A DNA stretch of 64,000 bases, taken from NCBI RefSeq assembly GCF_006538885.1, contig NZ_BJLY01000001.1:310001-374000 (forward strand), in the 5' to 3' direction. The notes under the pieces were generated by a model, which worked only from the letters and a program-made list of their open reading frames with translations, did no database searches and was not told the DNA's origin. The translations under genes and the position numbers were made by a program. Position 1 is the first letter of the stretch, and every line of letters begins with the position of its first letter. Shown here in pieces: positions 8,085-17,854 of the stretch. Source of the stretch: Gluconobacter roseus NBRC 3990. GTDB taxonomy: Bacteria > Pseudomonadota > Alphaproteobacteria > Acetobacterales > Acetobacteraceae.

Positions 8085-8696
8085 TTGTCTCAGCAGAACG
8101 CCTCTTCCGACATCGAACTGCCCCATCTCACGGGGCTGGAAGCCCGCATTGCGGAGCGGATTGCGCCGACGCTCGCCGATCTGGGCTATGAGCTCGTGCG
8201 TCTGTCCGTGCTGGGACGTGATACCCCAACGATCCAGATCATGGCGGACCGTGCGAACGGCTCCCTGATCTCGGTGGAAGACTGCGAACAGATCAGCCAC
8301 GCCGTGGGTGCCATTCTGGACGTTGATGATCCGATCCCGGGTGCGTGGATGCTGGAGGTCTCGTCCTCGGGGATCGACCGGCCGCTGACGCGCGCCAAGG
8401 ACTGGGAACGATTCGCCGGTCATCTGGCGAAGGCCGAACTGGATGTTCCGCTCAATGGCCGTCGTCGTTTCTCGGGTACCGTCATGGGGGCTCGCGACGG
8501 CAATGCCATCATCCGGCTGGATGATGGAAGCGAGGCGGTTCTGCCGCTGGTGGATATCCGCAAGGCCCGTCTGGTCCTGACGGATGCGCTGATCGAGGCG
8601 AGTGCGGCCCTTGCAGGGCTGGACTCCGAAGGGGAAGATGGCGGGGAAGCGCGCCAGGCGCCCAAACTGAATCCGAAGAAGCCGGGAAAGAAGTGA
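8085..8696 (+). CDS. rimP: Ribosome maturation factor RimP
   Basis: A 203-residue protein with the RimP pattern: [20 protein letters not shown] at the N-terminus, [25 protein letters not shown] in the middle, and the diagnostic [12 protein letters not shown]. RimP helps assemble the 30S ribosomal subunit. The start is TTG 8085: an in-frame TGA at 8064 rules out earlier starts and the next ATG is about 50 codons in. No Shine-Dalgarno is visible, because the terminator's T-run is directly upstream. The C-terminal 30 residues are a charged tail ending KKPGKK. First gene of the nusA operon, 34 bases before nusA. Confidence 0.92.
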   Translation: MSQQNASSDIELPHLTGLEARIAERIAPTLADLGYELVRLSVLGRDTPTIQIMADRANGSLISVEDCEQISHAVGAILDVDDPIPGAWMLEVSSSGIDRPLTRAKDWERFAGHLAKAELDVPLNGRRRFSGTVMGARDGNAIIRLDDGSEAVLPLVDIRKARLVLTDALIEASAALAGLDSEGEDGGEARQAPKLNPKKPGKK

Positions 8697-8730
8697 TGAC
8701 CCGTCTCATGCTGGCTGGAGGTCCGATCTG

Positions 8731-10284
8731 ATGGACACGTCTGTTACACGTCCCGAACTGCTGCTGGTTGCAGATGCAGTTTCCCGCGAGAAGAACATCG
8801 ACCGCGAGGAAGTGCTCGAAGCCATGGAGCAGGCCATCCAGAAGGCTGGCCGTGCGAAGTACGGACATGAAAAGGACATCCGCGCGACGATCGACCGCAA
8901 GAGCGGCGAAGTCCGTCTGAGCCGCTGGACCGAAGCGGTTGAGCATGTGGAGAACGAGGACACCCAGATCCCGCTACACATCGCCCGCAAGTTCCAGCCG
9001 GAAATCCAGGCCGGCGAGCATCTGGTCGATCCGCTGCCGCCGATCGATTTCGGTCGTATTGCAGCGCAGACGGCCAAGCAGGTCATCGTGCAGCGCGTGC
9101 GTGAATACGAGCGCAAGCGCCAGTACAACGAGTTCAAGGACCGCGTGGGCGAGATCGTCAACGGCACGGTCAAGCGCACCGAGTATGGCAACCTCATGGT
9201 CGAGATCGGTCATACGGAAGCCCTGCTGCGTCGCGACGAGCTGATCCCCCGCGAATCTTTCCGCAATTCCGACCGCGTCCGCGCTTACATTTATGATGTG
9301 CGTGACGAGCCGCGCGGCCCGCAGATCTTCCTGTCCCGCACGCATCCGGCCTTTCTGGCCAAGCTGTTCGCGCAGGAAGTGCCGGAAATCTATGACGGCA
9401 TCATCGAGATCAAGGCTGTGTCCCGTGATCCGGGATCGCGCGCCAAGATGGCCGTGATTTCCCGCGATGCGGCGATTGATCCGGTCGGTGCCTGCGTCGG
9501 TATGTGTGGTTCCCGCGTTCAGGCCGTCGTGGCCGAACTGCAGGGCGAAAAGATCGACATCATCCCCTGGAGCCCGCAGGCTGCGACATTCGTCGTCAAT
9601 GCGCTGGCCCCGGCTGAAGTCAGCAAGGTGGTGATGGATGAGGAAGCAGGCCGCGTTGAAGTCGTGGTGCCGGACGAGCAGCTTTCGCTTGCCATCGGTC
9701 GCCGCGGACAGAACGTGCGTCTGGCCAGCCAGCTGACGCGCTGGGACATCGACATTCTGACGGAGGCCGAGGAATCGGAGCGTCGTCAGGAAGAGTTCCG
9801 CAAGCGCTCCTCGCAGTTCGTTGAAGCGCTGGACGTCGATGACGTGATCGCGGGCCTGCTGGTAACGGAAGGCTTCCACACGATCGAGGAACTGGCCTAC
9901 ACCGATCCGGGCGAGCTGAACGATATCGAAGGCTTTGACGAGAGCGTGGCCGAAGAGCTCATGCATCGCGCCAACGACTATCTGGCCAGCAAGGAACAGG
10001 CCCTGGACGACCAGCGCAAGGCGCTGGGTGTCACGGATGATGTGGCCGAGCTGGGAACCTTCACGAACCAGATGCTGGTGACGCTGGGTGAGAAGGGCGT
10101 GAAGACGCTCGACGATCTGGCGGATCTGGCCGGTGACGAACTGGTGGAGATCCTCGGTGAGGATGCCATCGACGAGGATGCCGCCAACGAGATCATCATG
10201 GCAGCCCGTGCGCACTGGTTCGATGGTGAAGAAGCCGACTCGGCAAAGCCCGAAAATGGTGATGAGGAGTCGACCGACGTCTGA
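8731..10284 (+). CDS. nusA: Transcription termination/antitermination factor NusA
   Basis: A 517-residue protein with the full NusA layout: N-terminal RNA polymerase-binding domain (1-125), S1 domain (about 130-200, [20 protein letters not shown]), two KH domains (about 225-350, including [14 protein letters not shown]), and two C-terminal acidic helix-hairpin-helix repeats (about 365-500) as in proteobacterial NusA. It binds RNA polymerase and nascent RNA to modulate pausing, termination and antitermination. GGAGG at 8716-8720 supports ATG 8731. It lies between rimP and the ylxR-like gene, the usual order. Confidence 0.97.
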   Translation: MDTSVTRPELLLVADAVSREKNIDREEVLEAMEQAIQKAGRAKYGHEKDIRATIDRKSGEVRLSRWTEAVEHVENEDTQIPLHIARKFQPEIQAGEHLVDPLPPIDFGRIAAQTAKQVIVQRVREYERKRQYNEFKDRVGEIVNGTVKRTEYGNLMVEIGHTEALLRRDELIPRESFRNSDRVRAYIYDVRDEPRGPQIFLSRTHPAFLAKLFAQEVPEIYDGIIEIKAVSRDPGSRAKMAVISRDAAIDPVGACVGMCGSRVQAVVAELQGEKIDIIPWSPQAATFVVNALAPAEVSKVVMDEEAGRVEVVVPDEQLSLAIGRRGQNVRLASQLTRWDIDILTEAEESERRQEEFRKRSSQFVEALDVDDVIAGLLVTEGFHTIEELAYTDPGELNDIEGFDESVAEELMHRANDYLASKEQALDDQRKALGVTDDVAELGTFTNQMLVTLGEKGVKTLDDLADLAGDELVEILGEDAIDEDAANEIIMAARAHWFDGEEADSAKPENGDEESTDV

Positions 10285-10936
10285 TATTTCTGATACTGAT
10301 AATGGTCCCGTTCGTGGTGCTTTAGGGCGTCGCGGCTCGGAGCGGCGATGCATCGTTACACGAGAGCAGAAGCCGCCTGAAGGCATGATCCGTTTCGTGG
10401 TCAGCCCGGATAACCGGGTTGTGCCCGACCTCGCCGGAAAGCTTCCGGGTCGGGGAATGTGGTTGAGTGCCAGCCGGGATGTGTTAGATAGCGCCCGCAC
10501 ACGACAGGCTTTTGCCAGAGCGGCAAAAGCCCAGGTGATCGTACCGGACGGCCTGGCCGATCTGGTCGAGGCCGCGCTGGTGCAGCGGATGCTGGACGCA
10601 GTCAGCCTGGCCCGGAGAGCGGGTCAGACGGTCTGCGGGTTTCAGAAATGCCGGGAGTGGCTCACTTCAGGCAGGGTAGGGGTGGTGATCCGTTCGGAAA
10701 GTGCAAGCCCGGACGAGTTCTCCAGACTGGTGTCGGGCCGGCGTTCTCTGCCGGTGGTGACAGTTCCCGATCGGGTCCTGGAATCGGCGTTCAGCCGGGA
10801 CCGGGCGGTCTATGCGGTGATGGCGCCAGGAGCGCTGGCACAGCGCCTGATCGCCGAACATGAGAGATTTTCGGGAGTGGCAGGACGTCCGCTCCCAGAC
10901 CCCGCAGGGGTCAGTAAGGAACAGGCGGAACTATGA
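10262..10936 (+). CDS. YlxR-domain RNA-binding protein with C-terminal L7Ae-like domain
   Basis: About 224 residues from ATG 10262. The N-terminal YlxR (DUF448) domain reads [20 protein letters not shown] with [17 protein letters not shown], the GRG-containing signature of the family. The C-terminal half (about residues 105-205, [18 protein letters not shown] onward) resembles the L7Ae-like YlxQ fold; this fusion is usual in alphaproteobacteria. The role is probably RNA binding linked to translation. The start is uncertain: ATG 10256, GTG 10259 and ATG 10262 all overlap the nusA end (by 29, 26 and 23 bases). The stop overlaps the infB start as ATGA. Confidence 0.88.
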   Translation: MRSRPTSDISDTDNGPVRGALGRRGSERRCIVTREQKPPEGMIRFVVSPDNRVVPDLAGKLPGRGMWLSASRDVLDSARTRQAFARAAKAQVIVPDGLADLVEAALVQRMLDAVSLARRAGQTVCGFQKCREWLTSGRVGVVIRSESASPDEFSRLVSGRRSLPVVTVPDRVLESAFSRDRAVYAVMAPGALAQRLIAEHERFSGVAGRPLPDPAGVSKEQAEL

Positions 10937-13689
10937 GCGACGGCAACGAGCGCAACCAGGACGGAAACAACACCCCATCACAGGGCGGCGAACAGACCAG
11001 AAGCAGCCGCCTGTCGCTTCGCCCTGCTGGACGTCAGGAGGTCGGGCGTACTGTGGATGCCGGATCCGTACGTCAGAGCTTCAGCCATGGCCGTTCCAAG
11101 GTCGTGCAGGTTGAGGTCCGCAAGCCCAAGCGCAATGCGTCCGGTCCGGGTGCCGGTGCGGCGGCCCGTGGTGGCCGTGCGGGTGGACGTGCCCTGACGG
11201 CAGCCGAACTGGCAGCCCGCCAGCGCGCCCTTGAAGGGCAGCGCAAGGCCGCGGCTGAAGAGGCTGCGCGGCGCGAGGAAGAAAAGATCCAGATCATGTC
11301 GGCTGCCGAGGCTGCGCGTCGCGCTGCCGAGGAAGAGCGTCTGATCAGCGAGCAGAAGGCTGCGGAAATCGCCGCCCTGAAGGAAAGCGAGCAGCAGGCT
11401 GCCCGTGAGCAGGCTGCGGCTGAAGCTGCGGCACGCGCTGCCGAGCAGGCCGCTGCCGAAGCGGCAGCACGCGAAGCCGAGGAAGCTGCACGGGCGGCTC
11501 CGCTCGATCCGCGCAGCCACTCGACCGGTGGTGTTCAGTTGGCTGCTCCGGTGCAGCGTCTGCGTCCTCTGGCCGAGCGTGCGATCATGCCGCCTCGTCC
11601 GGTCCAGCCGTCGCGTCCGGCAGCGTCTTCCTCTGCGCCTGCCCGTAACAACGAAACGCTTCATCTGCGTTCCGGCGCCGCTGGTGGCGATGACGAGCGT
11701 CGTCCCGCACCGCGCCGCAGTGGTCCGGGGGCTGCTGCGGCACCGCAGCGCCGTCCGTCCGCACCGTCCCGCAAGGGTGGCGGCAGCGATCGCCGTGCAG
11801 GCCGTATCGACGTCCGTGCTGCGATCGAAGGTGATGACGACAAGACGCGTTCGCTGGCCTCGGTCCGCCGTCAGCGTGATCGTGAGCGTCGCCAGGCCGA
11901 ACTGGAGCGTCTGCGTTCCGATCAGGTCCGCGTTGTGCGTGACGTCATCGTGCCGGAAACCATCACGGTCGCCGAACTGGCCAACCGTATGGCCGCCCGT
12001 CAGGGTGAAGTCATCAAGGCACTCATGAAGATGGGCGTCATGGCGACGGCCGCGCAGAGCATTGATGGCGATACCGCCGAGCTCGTGGTCGAGGAATTCG
12101 GCCATCGCATCAAGCGTGTGTCCGAGAGCGACGTTGAAATCGGTATCGAGGGCGTTGAAGACAGCGAAGCCGATCTGAAGCCGCGTGCTCCGGTCGTCAC
12201 GGTCATGGGTCATGTCGATCATGGCAAGACCTCCCTGCTTGATGCGCTGCGCACCACGGATGTGGCTGCGAGCGAAGCCGGTGGCATCACCCAGCATATC
12301 GGCGCGTATCAGATCACGGCGCCGTCCGGGAAGAAGATCACCTTCATCGATACCCCGGGTCATGAGGCTTTCACCTCCATGCGTGCCCGTGGCGCTTCCG
12401 TGACGGATATCGTCGTACTGGTCGTGGCTGCCGATGACGGCGTGATGCCGCAGACGATCGAAGCCATCAAGCATGCCAAGGCTGCCAATGCTCCGATCAT
12501 CGTGGCGATCAACAAGATCGACAAGCCGGGCGCCAATCCGAACCGCGTGCGTCAGGAACTGCTGAGCCACGAGATCGTGGTCGAGGAAATGGGTGGTGAC
12601 ACCCAGGACGTCGAGGTTTCGGCCCTCAAGCGTACCGGTCTGGACAAGCTTGAGGAATGCATCCTGCTTCAGGCAGAGCTGCTGGATCTCAAGGCTAATC
12701 CGGACCGTGTGGCCGAAGGTGTCGTGATCGAAAGCCGTCTGGATCGTGGACGTGGCCCTGTTGCTGCTGTTCTCGTCCAGAAGGGTACGCTGCGTCGTGG
12801 CGATATCGTGGTGGCCGGTGCCGAATGGGGCCGTATCCGTGCGCTGCTCGACGACCGTGGCCGTCAGGTCAAGGAAGCCGGTCCGTCCCTGCCGGTCGAG
12901 GTTCTCGGCCTGACGGGTGTGCCGGGTGCGGGTGAGCCGTTCGTTGTCGTCGAGAACGATGCGCGGGCCCGTGAGATCAGCGAGTTCCGTCAGCGGAAGA
13001 TCAAGGAGAAGGAAGCAGCCTCGCAGGTTGCGGCCCGTGGTACCCTTGATCAGATGCTGGCCCGGATCCAGGCCGGTGTGCAGAAGGAAGTTGCCCTTCT
13101 CATCAAGGCTGACGTGCAGGGTTCGGCGGAAGCGATTTCCACGACCGTGCAGAAGCTGGCCCATGAGGAAGTGGCTGTCCGCGTCCTGAACGCCAGTGTT
13201 GGTCAGATCACGGAAAGCGACATCCAGCTTGCCAAGGCTTCTGACGCCATCATCGTGGCCTTCAATGTCCGTGCAACCACGCAGGCCCGTGAACTGGCCC
13301 AGCGCGAGGGTGTGGACATCCGCTACTACTCGATCATCTACCAGGTGGCGGATGACGTGGAGCAGTTGGTTAAGGGCAAGGTCGCACCGAAGCACCGCGA
13401 GAAGTTCCTCGGCTACGCAGAGGTCCGTCAGGTATTCAACATTACCAAGACCGGCAAGGTCGCGGGTTGCTATGTCACCGAAGGTCTCGTCAAGCGCGGC
13501 TGTGGCGTGCGTCTGCTGCGTGACAACGTGGTTATCCATGAGGGCGAGCTGAGCCAGCTCAAGCGCTTCAAGGATGACGTCAAGGAAGTGGCACGTGGTT
13601 ACGAGTGTGGTCTGTCGTTTGCGGGTTACAATGACTTGCGCGAAGGCGACATGGTCGAGTGCTATGAAATGGAAGTGATCCCGGCTTGA
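10933..13689 (+). CDS. infB: Translation initiation factor IF-2
   Basis: A 918-residue GTPase. Residues 1-330 form the long variable N-terminal region, with an Ala/Glu/Arg-rich coiled-coil stretch (about 100-190) and low-complexity basic segments. The IF2_N domain follows at about 340 ([20 protein letters not shown]). The G domain at about 420-590 has G1 GHVDHGKT, G3 DTPGHEAF, G4 NKID and G5 SALK. C-terminal domains II to IV end [12 protein letters not shown]-2 delivers initiator fMet-tRNA to the 30S subunit. The start overlaps the ylxR-like stop by 4 bases, and the end overlaps the rbfA start by 4 bases. Confidence 0.98.
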
Positions 13690-14114
13690 GTTCCCGTTCC
13701 AGACATGACGTGAAAGGTCCCGCGGGCGTCTCCGCTCACGGGCCCAGCACCCGTCAGCTCCGGGTGGCTGAAGAGGTTCGCCGGGTTCTGGCGGAGCTGT
13801 TTGCCCGGACCGAATTCCGTGATCCGGAACTGCTGGATGTGCGGATTACGGTGACGGAAGTCCGCATCTCTCCGGATTTCAGACATGCCACGGCTTTCGT
13901 GACGCGTCTGGGGCGGAGTGACGTGGAGGTTCTCCTGCCCGCCCTGAAGCGGGTAGCACCTTTCCTGAGAACGGGGCTTTCCAAGGCTCTCAATCTCCGG
14001 ACAGTGCCGGAAATCCACTTCCAGCCTGATACGGCGCTGGATAACGCCATGGAACTCGACGAGATCATGCGGTCTCCGGAAGTCCAGCGGGATCTGAACT
14101 CCAAGCCCGAGTGA
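13686..14114 (+). CDS. rbfA: Ribosome-binding factor A
   Basis: A 142-residue protein with the RbfA KH-like fold signature: [19 protein letters not shown], followed by [20 protein letters not shown] and [20 protein letters not shown]. RbfA binds the 30S subunit during 16S rRNA 5' end maturation and cold adaptation. The best start is TTG 13686, which overlaps the infB TGA as TTGA; no in-frame ATG is nearby, and the family motif starts about residue 23. A strong terminator follows 9 bases after the stop. Confidence 0.93.
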
Positions 14115-14122
14115 CTTTTTCA

Positions 14123-14157
14123 AAAAACGCCTCTCACTTCCGGTGAGGGGCGTTTTT
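14123..14157 (+). terminator. Intrinsic terminator after rbfA
   Basis: AAAAACGCCTCTCAC (14123-14137) pairs with GTGAGGGGCGTTTTT (14143-14157) over 15 bp with one G-U pair and a five-base loop. The stem ends in an A/T tract on each side, so it can work in either direction. It separates rimP-to-rbfA from truB. Confidence 0.9.
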
Positions 14158-14212
14158 GCATTCCGCCCCCCTGCTGGTCTATCAGCGGCCTTCAAAAGCA
14201 AGGACGGGATGT

Positions 14213-15214
14213 ATGGGCAGGAAACGTGGACGCGATATCGACGGGTGGCTAATTCTCGACAAGCCGCTGGGGCCGACCTCCACGGATATGGTCAACAAGC
14301 TGCGATGGGCTTTTGACGCGAAAAAGGCCGGTCATGGCGGAACGCTCGATCCGCTGGCTTCGGGCGTGCTGCCGATCGCGTTCGGCAAGGCCACGCGGAC
14401 CATTCCCTACATCATGGACGCGACAAAGCGTTACCGTTTCACCCTGACTTTCGGGGAAAGCCGGACGACGGATGATCTTGAAGGCGAGGTTCTGGCGACA
14501 TCTCCGAACCGCCCGACCGATGACCAGATCCGTGCCGTTCTGCCTGCGCTCACCGGCAATGTCATGCAGGTGCCGCCCGTCTTTTCGGCGCTGCGGGTCG
14601 GGGGCGAGCGGGCCTATGACATGGCGCGGGCCGGCCGTCCGCCTGAACTTCTACCCCGTCCGGCGCGGATCGATTCGATAACGCTGGTGGAACGTCCTAA
14701 TGCGGATACGGCCGTCTTTGACGTGCAGTCGGGCAAGGGCGTTTATATGCGTTCGCTCGCGCGTGACATCGCGCTGGCCTGCGGAACGGTCGGGCATATT
14801 TCGGTGCTGCGGCGAACGAAGTGCGGGCCGTTCGATCTGAGCCACGCACTGACGATCGATCAGATATCACTGGACAAATCGACTCAAACTGTGGACAACG
14901 CCGATGCTCTTCCGGCTCCTCTGCTGGATGCGGCGACCGCGCTGGTCGACATCCCGGCGCTGGCCGTCACCGATGCGGAGGGAAGGATGCTCGTCTGGGG
15001 GCAGTCGATAGACCCCGCGGACCTCGTGCATCCTCTGCCGGCATCGTCGCAGGGGGAAGACCATCTGTGGCGCGCGATGATCGGAGAGCACGTGCTGGGT
15101 CTGTGTCATGTCTGTCATGGGCGGCTCAGGGCAGCGCGGATGCTGGAAAACCACGAGTTTTTTGGAGAACACGATGTCGATTACCGCAGAACGCCGCACG
15201 GCACTGATTTCTGA
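14213..15214 (+). CDS. truB: tRNA pseudouridine(55) synthase TruB
   Basis: A 333-residue protein from ATG 14213 ([20 protein letters not shown]). It carries the TruB hallmarks: [19 protein letters not shown] with the catalytic Asp, the RYRFTLTFG strand, and the [13 protein letters not shown] motif near residue 175. It makes pseudouridine 55 in the T-loop of tRNAs. I preferred 14213 over an upstream ATG at 14156, which lies inside the rbfA terminator; AGGACGGG sits just upstream of 14213. The C-terminal PUA-like region runs on to overlap rpsO by 41 bases, a longer overlap than usual. Confidence 0.95.
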   Translation: MGRKRGRDIDGWLILDKPLGPTSTDMVNKLRWAFDAKKAGHGGTLDPLASGVLPIAFGKATRTIPYIMDATKRYRFTLTFGESRTTDDLEGEVLATSPNRPTDDQIRAVLPALTGNVMQVPPVFSALRVGGERAYDMARAGRPPELLPRPARIDSITLVERPNADTAVFDVQSGKGVYMRSLARDIALACGTVGHISVLRRTKCGPFDLSHALTIDQISLDKSTQTVDNADALPAPLLDAATALVDIPALAVTDAEGRMLVWGQSIDPADLVHPLPASSQGEDHLWRAMIGEHVLGLCHVCHGRLRAARMLENHEFFGEHDVDYRRTPHGTDF

Positions 15215-15443
15215 GTACAAGCAGAGCGAGACGGATACGGGTTCGCCGGAAGTGCAGGTTGCAATCCTGTCCGAGCGTATCGTCAACCTGACCGAGCACC
15301 TGAAGACCCACAAGAAGGACTTCCACTCCCGTCGTGGTCTTCTGATGATGGTCGGTCAGCGTCGTAGCCTGCTGGACTATCTGAAGCGCAAGGACCAGGC
15401 CCGCTACCAGAGCCTGATCGAGCGTCTCGGCCTGCGTCGCTGA
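15174..15443 (+). CDS. rpsO: 30S ribosomal protein S15
   Basis: An 89-residue protein, [20 protein letters not shown] onward, with the S15 signatures [31 protein letters not shown] and [13 protein letters not shown]15 binds 16S rRNA helices 20-22 early in 30S assembly. GGAG about nine bases upstream supports ATG 15174, which lies inside the truB coding end. S15 represses its own translation in E. coli through its leader; here that leader is truB coding sequence, and I see no clear pseudoknot. Confidence 0.98.
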   Translation: MSITAERRTALISEYKQSETDTGSPEVQVAILSERIVNLTEHLKTHKKDFHSRRGLLMMVGQRRSLLDYLKRKDQARYQSLIERLGLRR

Positions 15444-15451
15444 GCTAGATC

Positions 15452-15475
15452 TGTCCGGGAGCCTGCTCCCGGACA
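15452..15475. ncRNA. Perfect stem-loop in the rpsO-pnp intergenic region
   Basis: TGTCCGGGAGC (15452-15462) and GCTCCCGGACA (15465-15475) form an 11-bp perfect stem with a CT loop, 9 bases after the rpsO stop. No T-run follows, so it is not a classical terminator. In E. coli the rpsO-pnp gap carries a terminator and RNase III/RNase E processing sites that control pnp; a similar role is an inference by position. The type 'ncRNA' here means an RNA structure, not a separate gene. Confidence 0.55.
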
Positions 15476-15639
15476 TCCCGCCATCGCCTGTCCGGCGGTG
15501 CGGGTGCGCGACCGGCGTTTCAGGCCACATGGTGTCATGTCGGGGGCTTCCCGCCATCACCGCCATGCCGTCCGAAACGCTGCTCCGCCACCTGCCGGAC
15601 GCCCGGGGATGGTTTCATCCTTAATTTGGGAAAACATGC

Positions 15640-17790
15640 ATGTTTGATTATTTCCGCAAGGAAATCGAATGGGCCGGACGCCCCCTGATCCTGGAGACCG
15701 GCAAGGTCGCACGCCAGGCAGACGGCGCGGTCATGATCACATATGGCGACACGGTCGTGCTCTGCACCGCCGTTGGTGCCAAGACCGTCAAGCCGGGACA
15801 GGACTTCTTCCCGCTGACGGTCAACTACCAGGAAAAGGCTTACGCCGCCGGCAAGATCCCGGGTGGGTTCTTCAAGCGTGAAGGCCGTCCGTCCGAAGCC
15901 GAAGTCCTGAACGCACGTCTGATCGATCGTCCGATCCGTCCGCTGTTCCCGGAGAACTTCCGCAACGAAGTCCAGATCACCGCAACGGTTCTGAGCTACG
16001 ACAACGAGAACGATCCGGCCCTCGTGTCGCTGATCGGCTGCTCGGCTGCACTGACGCTCTCTGGCATTCCGTTCTTCGGCCCGGTCGCCTGTGCGCGCAT
16101 CGGCCGCATCGACGGCAAACTGGTCGTGAACCCGACGCATGACGAGATCAAGGACAGCACGCTCGACCTGATGGTCGCCGGTACGGCCGAAGGCGTGCTG
16201 ATGGTTGAATCCGAAGCCAGCGAGCTTTCGGAAGAGACGATGCTCGAAGCCGTCACGCTGGGTCACACCTCCTTCCAGCCGGTCATCGACGCCATCATCG
16301 CGCTGGCTGAGCACGCTGCGAAGGCACCGTGGGATCTGCCGTCGCTGACGAAGGAAGAAATCGCCCTTCGCAAGCGCGTCGAGAAGGTCGGCAACAAGCT
16401 GATGGCGGACGCTTACAAGGAGCGTCAGAAGCAGGCCCGTTACAAGAAGGTCGCCGAAGCCAAGGACCGGATCAACGAGATCCTGGCCGAGGAAGGTCTG
16501 GACGTCGAACTGGCCAAGCCGATGCTCAAGGAGCTTGAGGCACAGGTCGTTCGCGGCTCCATCCTCAAGACGGGTATTCGTATCGATGGCCGTGACCTGA
16601 AGACGGTCCGTCCGATTCTGGCCGAAGTCGGCATCCTGCCGCGCGCCCATGGGTCTTCCCTGTTCACGCGTGGCGAGACGCAGGCCCTCGTGGTCGCAAC
16701 GCTCGGCACGGGTCAGGACGAGCAGATCATTGACGCGCTGGAAGGTGAATACCGTTCCAACTTCATGCTGCACTACAACTTCCCGCCGTATTCGGTTGGT
16801 GAGTGTGGCCGCATGGGCTCCCCGGGCCGTCGTGAAATCGGTCACGGCAAGCTGGCATGGCGCGCAATCCACCCGCTGCTGCCGACCAAGGAAGCCTTCC
16901 CCTACACGATGCGTGTGGTTTCCGAGATCACGGAAAGCAACGGTTCGTCTTCCATGGCAACCGTCTGCGGTTCCTCGCTCGCACTGATGGATGCCGGCGT
17001 TCCGCTGCCGCGTCCGGTTGCCGGTATTGCCATGGGCCTGATCAAGGAAGACCGTGGCTACGCCGTGCTGTCCGATATCCTGGGTGATGAAGATCACCTC
17101 GGCGACATGGACTTCAAGGTGGCCGGTACGGCTGACGGCGTGACCGCGCTGCAGATGGACATCAAGATTACGTCCATTACGCCGGAAATCATGAAGATCG
17201 CCCTGGAGCAGGCTCGTGAAGGCCGTATCCACATCCTTGGCGAAATGGCCAAGGCCCTGACGGAAGGCCGTTCGGACGTTTCGGGCAATGCTCCGAAGAT
17301 CACCACGATCTCCGTGCCGAAGGAAAAGATCCGTGATGTGATCGGTTCCGGTGGCAAGGTGATCCGCGAGATCGTCGAGTATTCGGGTGCGAAGGTCGAT
17401 ATCGGTGACGATGGCACCGTGACGATTGCTGCTTCCAATGACGAGCAGGCCCAGAAGGCCATTGCCCGCATCGAAGGCATCGTCGCTGAGCCGGAAATCG
17501 GCCGCATCTATGACGGCAAGGTCGTCAAGACCGCTGATTTCGGTGCATTCGTGAACTTCCTTGGTCCGCGTGACGGCCTGGTTCACATCTCCGAACTGGC
17601 TGAAGGCCGCGTTGCGAAGACGACCGATGTCGTCAAGCAGGGTGATGCCGTGAAGGTCAAGGTCATCGGTTTTGACGACCGCGGCAAGGTCAAGCTCTCC
17701 ATGAGGGTTGTCGATCAGGCCACGGGCGCCGATATTACGGAGAGCGTGGGGGCCAAGCCGGGCCGTCCGCCCCGTCGCGACGCCGAATGA
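15640..17790 (+). CDS. pnp: Polyribonucleotide nucleotidyltransferase (PNPase)
   Basis: A 716-residue enzyme with two RNase PH domains (about 10-225 and 300-540), an all-alpha linker between them, a KH domain (about 550-610, [20 protein letters not shown]) and an S1 domain (about 620-690, [20 protein letters not shown]). The core [10 protein letters not shown] and [17 protein letters not shown] motifs are intact, including the catalytic Asp residues of the second PH domain. It degrades RNA 3' to 5' using phosphate and is a degradosome component. It follows rpsO by 196 bases and is closed by a strong terminator. Confidence 0.98.
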   Translation: MFDYFRKEIEWAGRPLILETGKVARQADGAVMITYGDTVVLCTAVGAKTVKPGQDFFPLTVNYQEKAYAAGKIPGGFFKREGRPSEAEVLNARLIDRPIRPLFPENFRNEVQITATVLSYDNENDPALVSLIGCSAALTLSGIPFFGPVACARIGRIDGKLVVNPTHDEIKDSTLDLMVAGTAEGVLMVESEASELSEETMLEAVTLGHTSFQPVIDAIIALAEHAAKAPWDLPSLTKEEIALRKRVEKVGNKLMADAYKERQKQARYKKVAEAKDRINEILAEEGLDVELAKPMLKELEAQVVRGSILKTGIRIDGRDLKTVRPILAEVGILPRAHGSSLFTRGETQALVVATLGTGQDEQIIDALEGEYRSNFMLHYNFPPYSVGECGRMGSPGRREIGHGKLAWRAIHPLLPTKEAFPYTMRVVSEITESNGSSSMATVCGSSLALMDAGVPLPRPVAGIAMGLIKEDRGYAVLSDILGDEDHLGDMDFKVAGTADGVTALQMDIKITSITPEIMKIALEQAREGRIHILGEMAKALTEGRSDVSGNAPKITTISVPKEKIRDVIGSGGKVIREIVEYSGAKVDIGDDGTVTIAASNDEQAQKAIARIEGIVAEPEIGRIYDGKVVKTADFGAFVNFLGPRDGLVHISELAEGRVAKTTDVVKQGDAVKVKVIGFDDRGKVKLSMRVVDQATGADITESVGAKPGRPPRRDAE

Positions 17791-17797
17791 GTGTTGG

Positions 17798-17828
17798 GGC
17801 GGGGCTCGCAAGGCCCCGCCTTTTTTTT
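17798..17828 (+). terminator. Intrinsic terminator after pnp
   Basis: GGCGGGGC (17798-17805) pairs with GCCCCGCC (17813-17820), with a seven-base loop, followed by eight T (17821-17828). It ends the rpsO-pnp transcript 26 bases before the next start codon. Confidence 0.92.
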
Positions 17829-17854
17829 CTGAGTATCGGAGACAGCCAGTCCCC

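Noticed and set aside
10978-13539. A very long minus-strand reading frame (853 codons) opposite infB
   Set aside because: It mirrors the third-position GC bias of infB, has low-complexity Arg/His/Thr-rich content and matches no family pattern.
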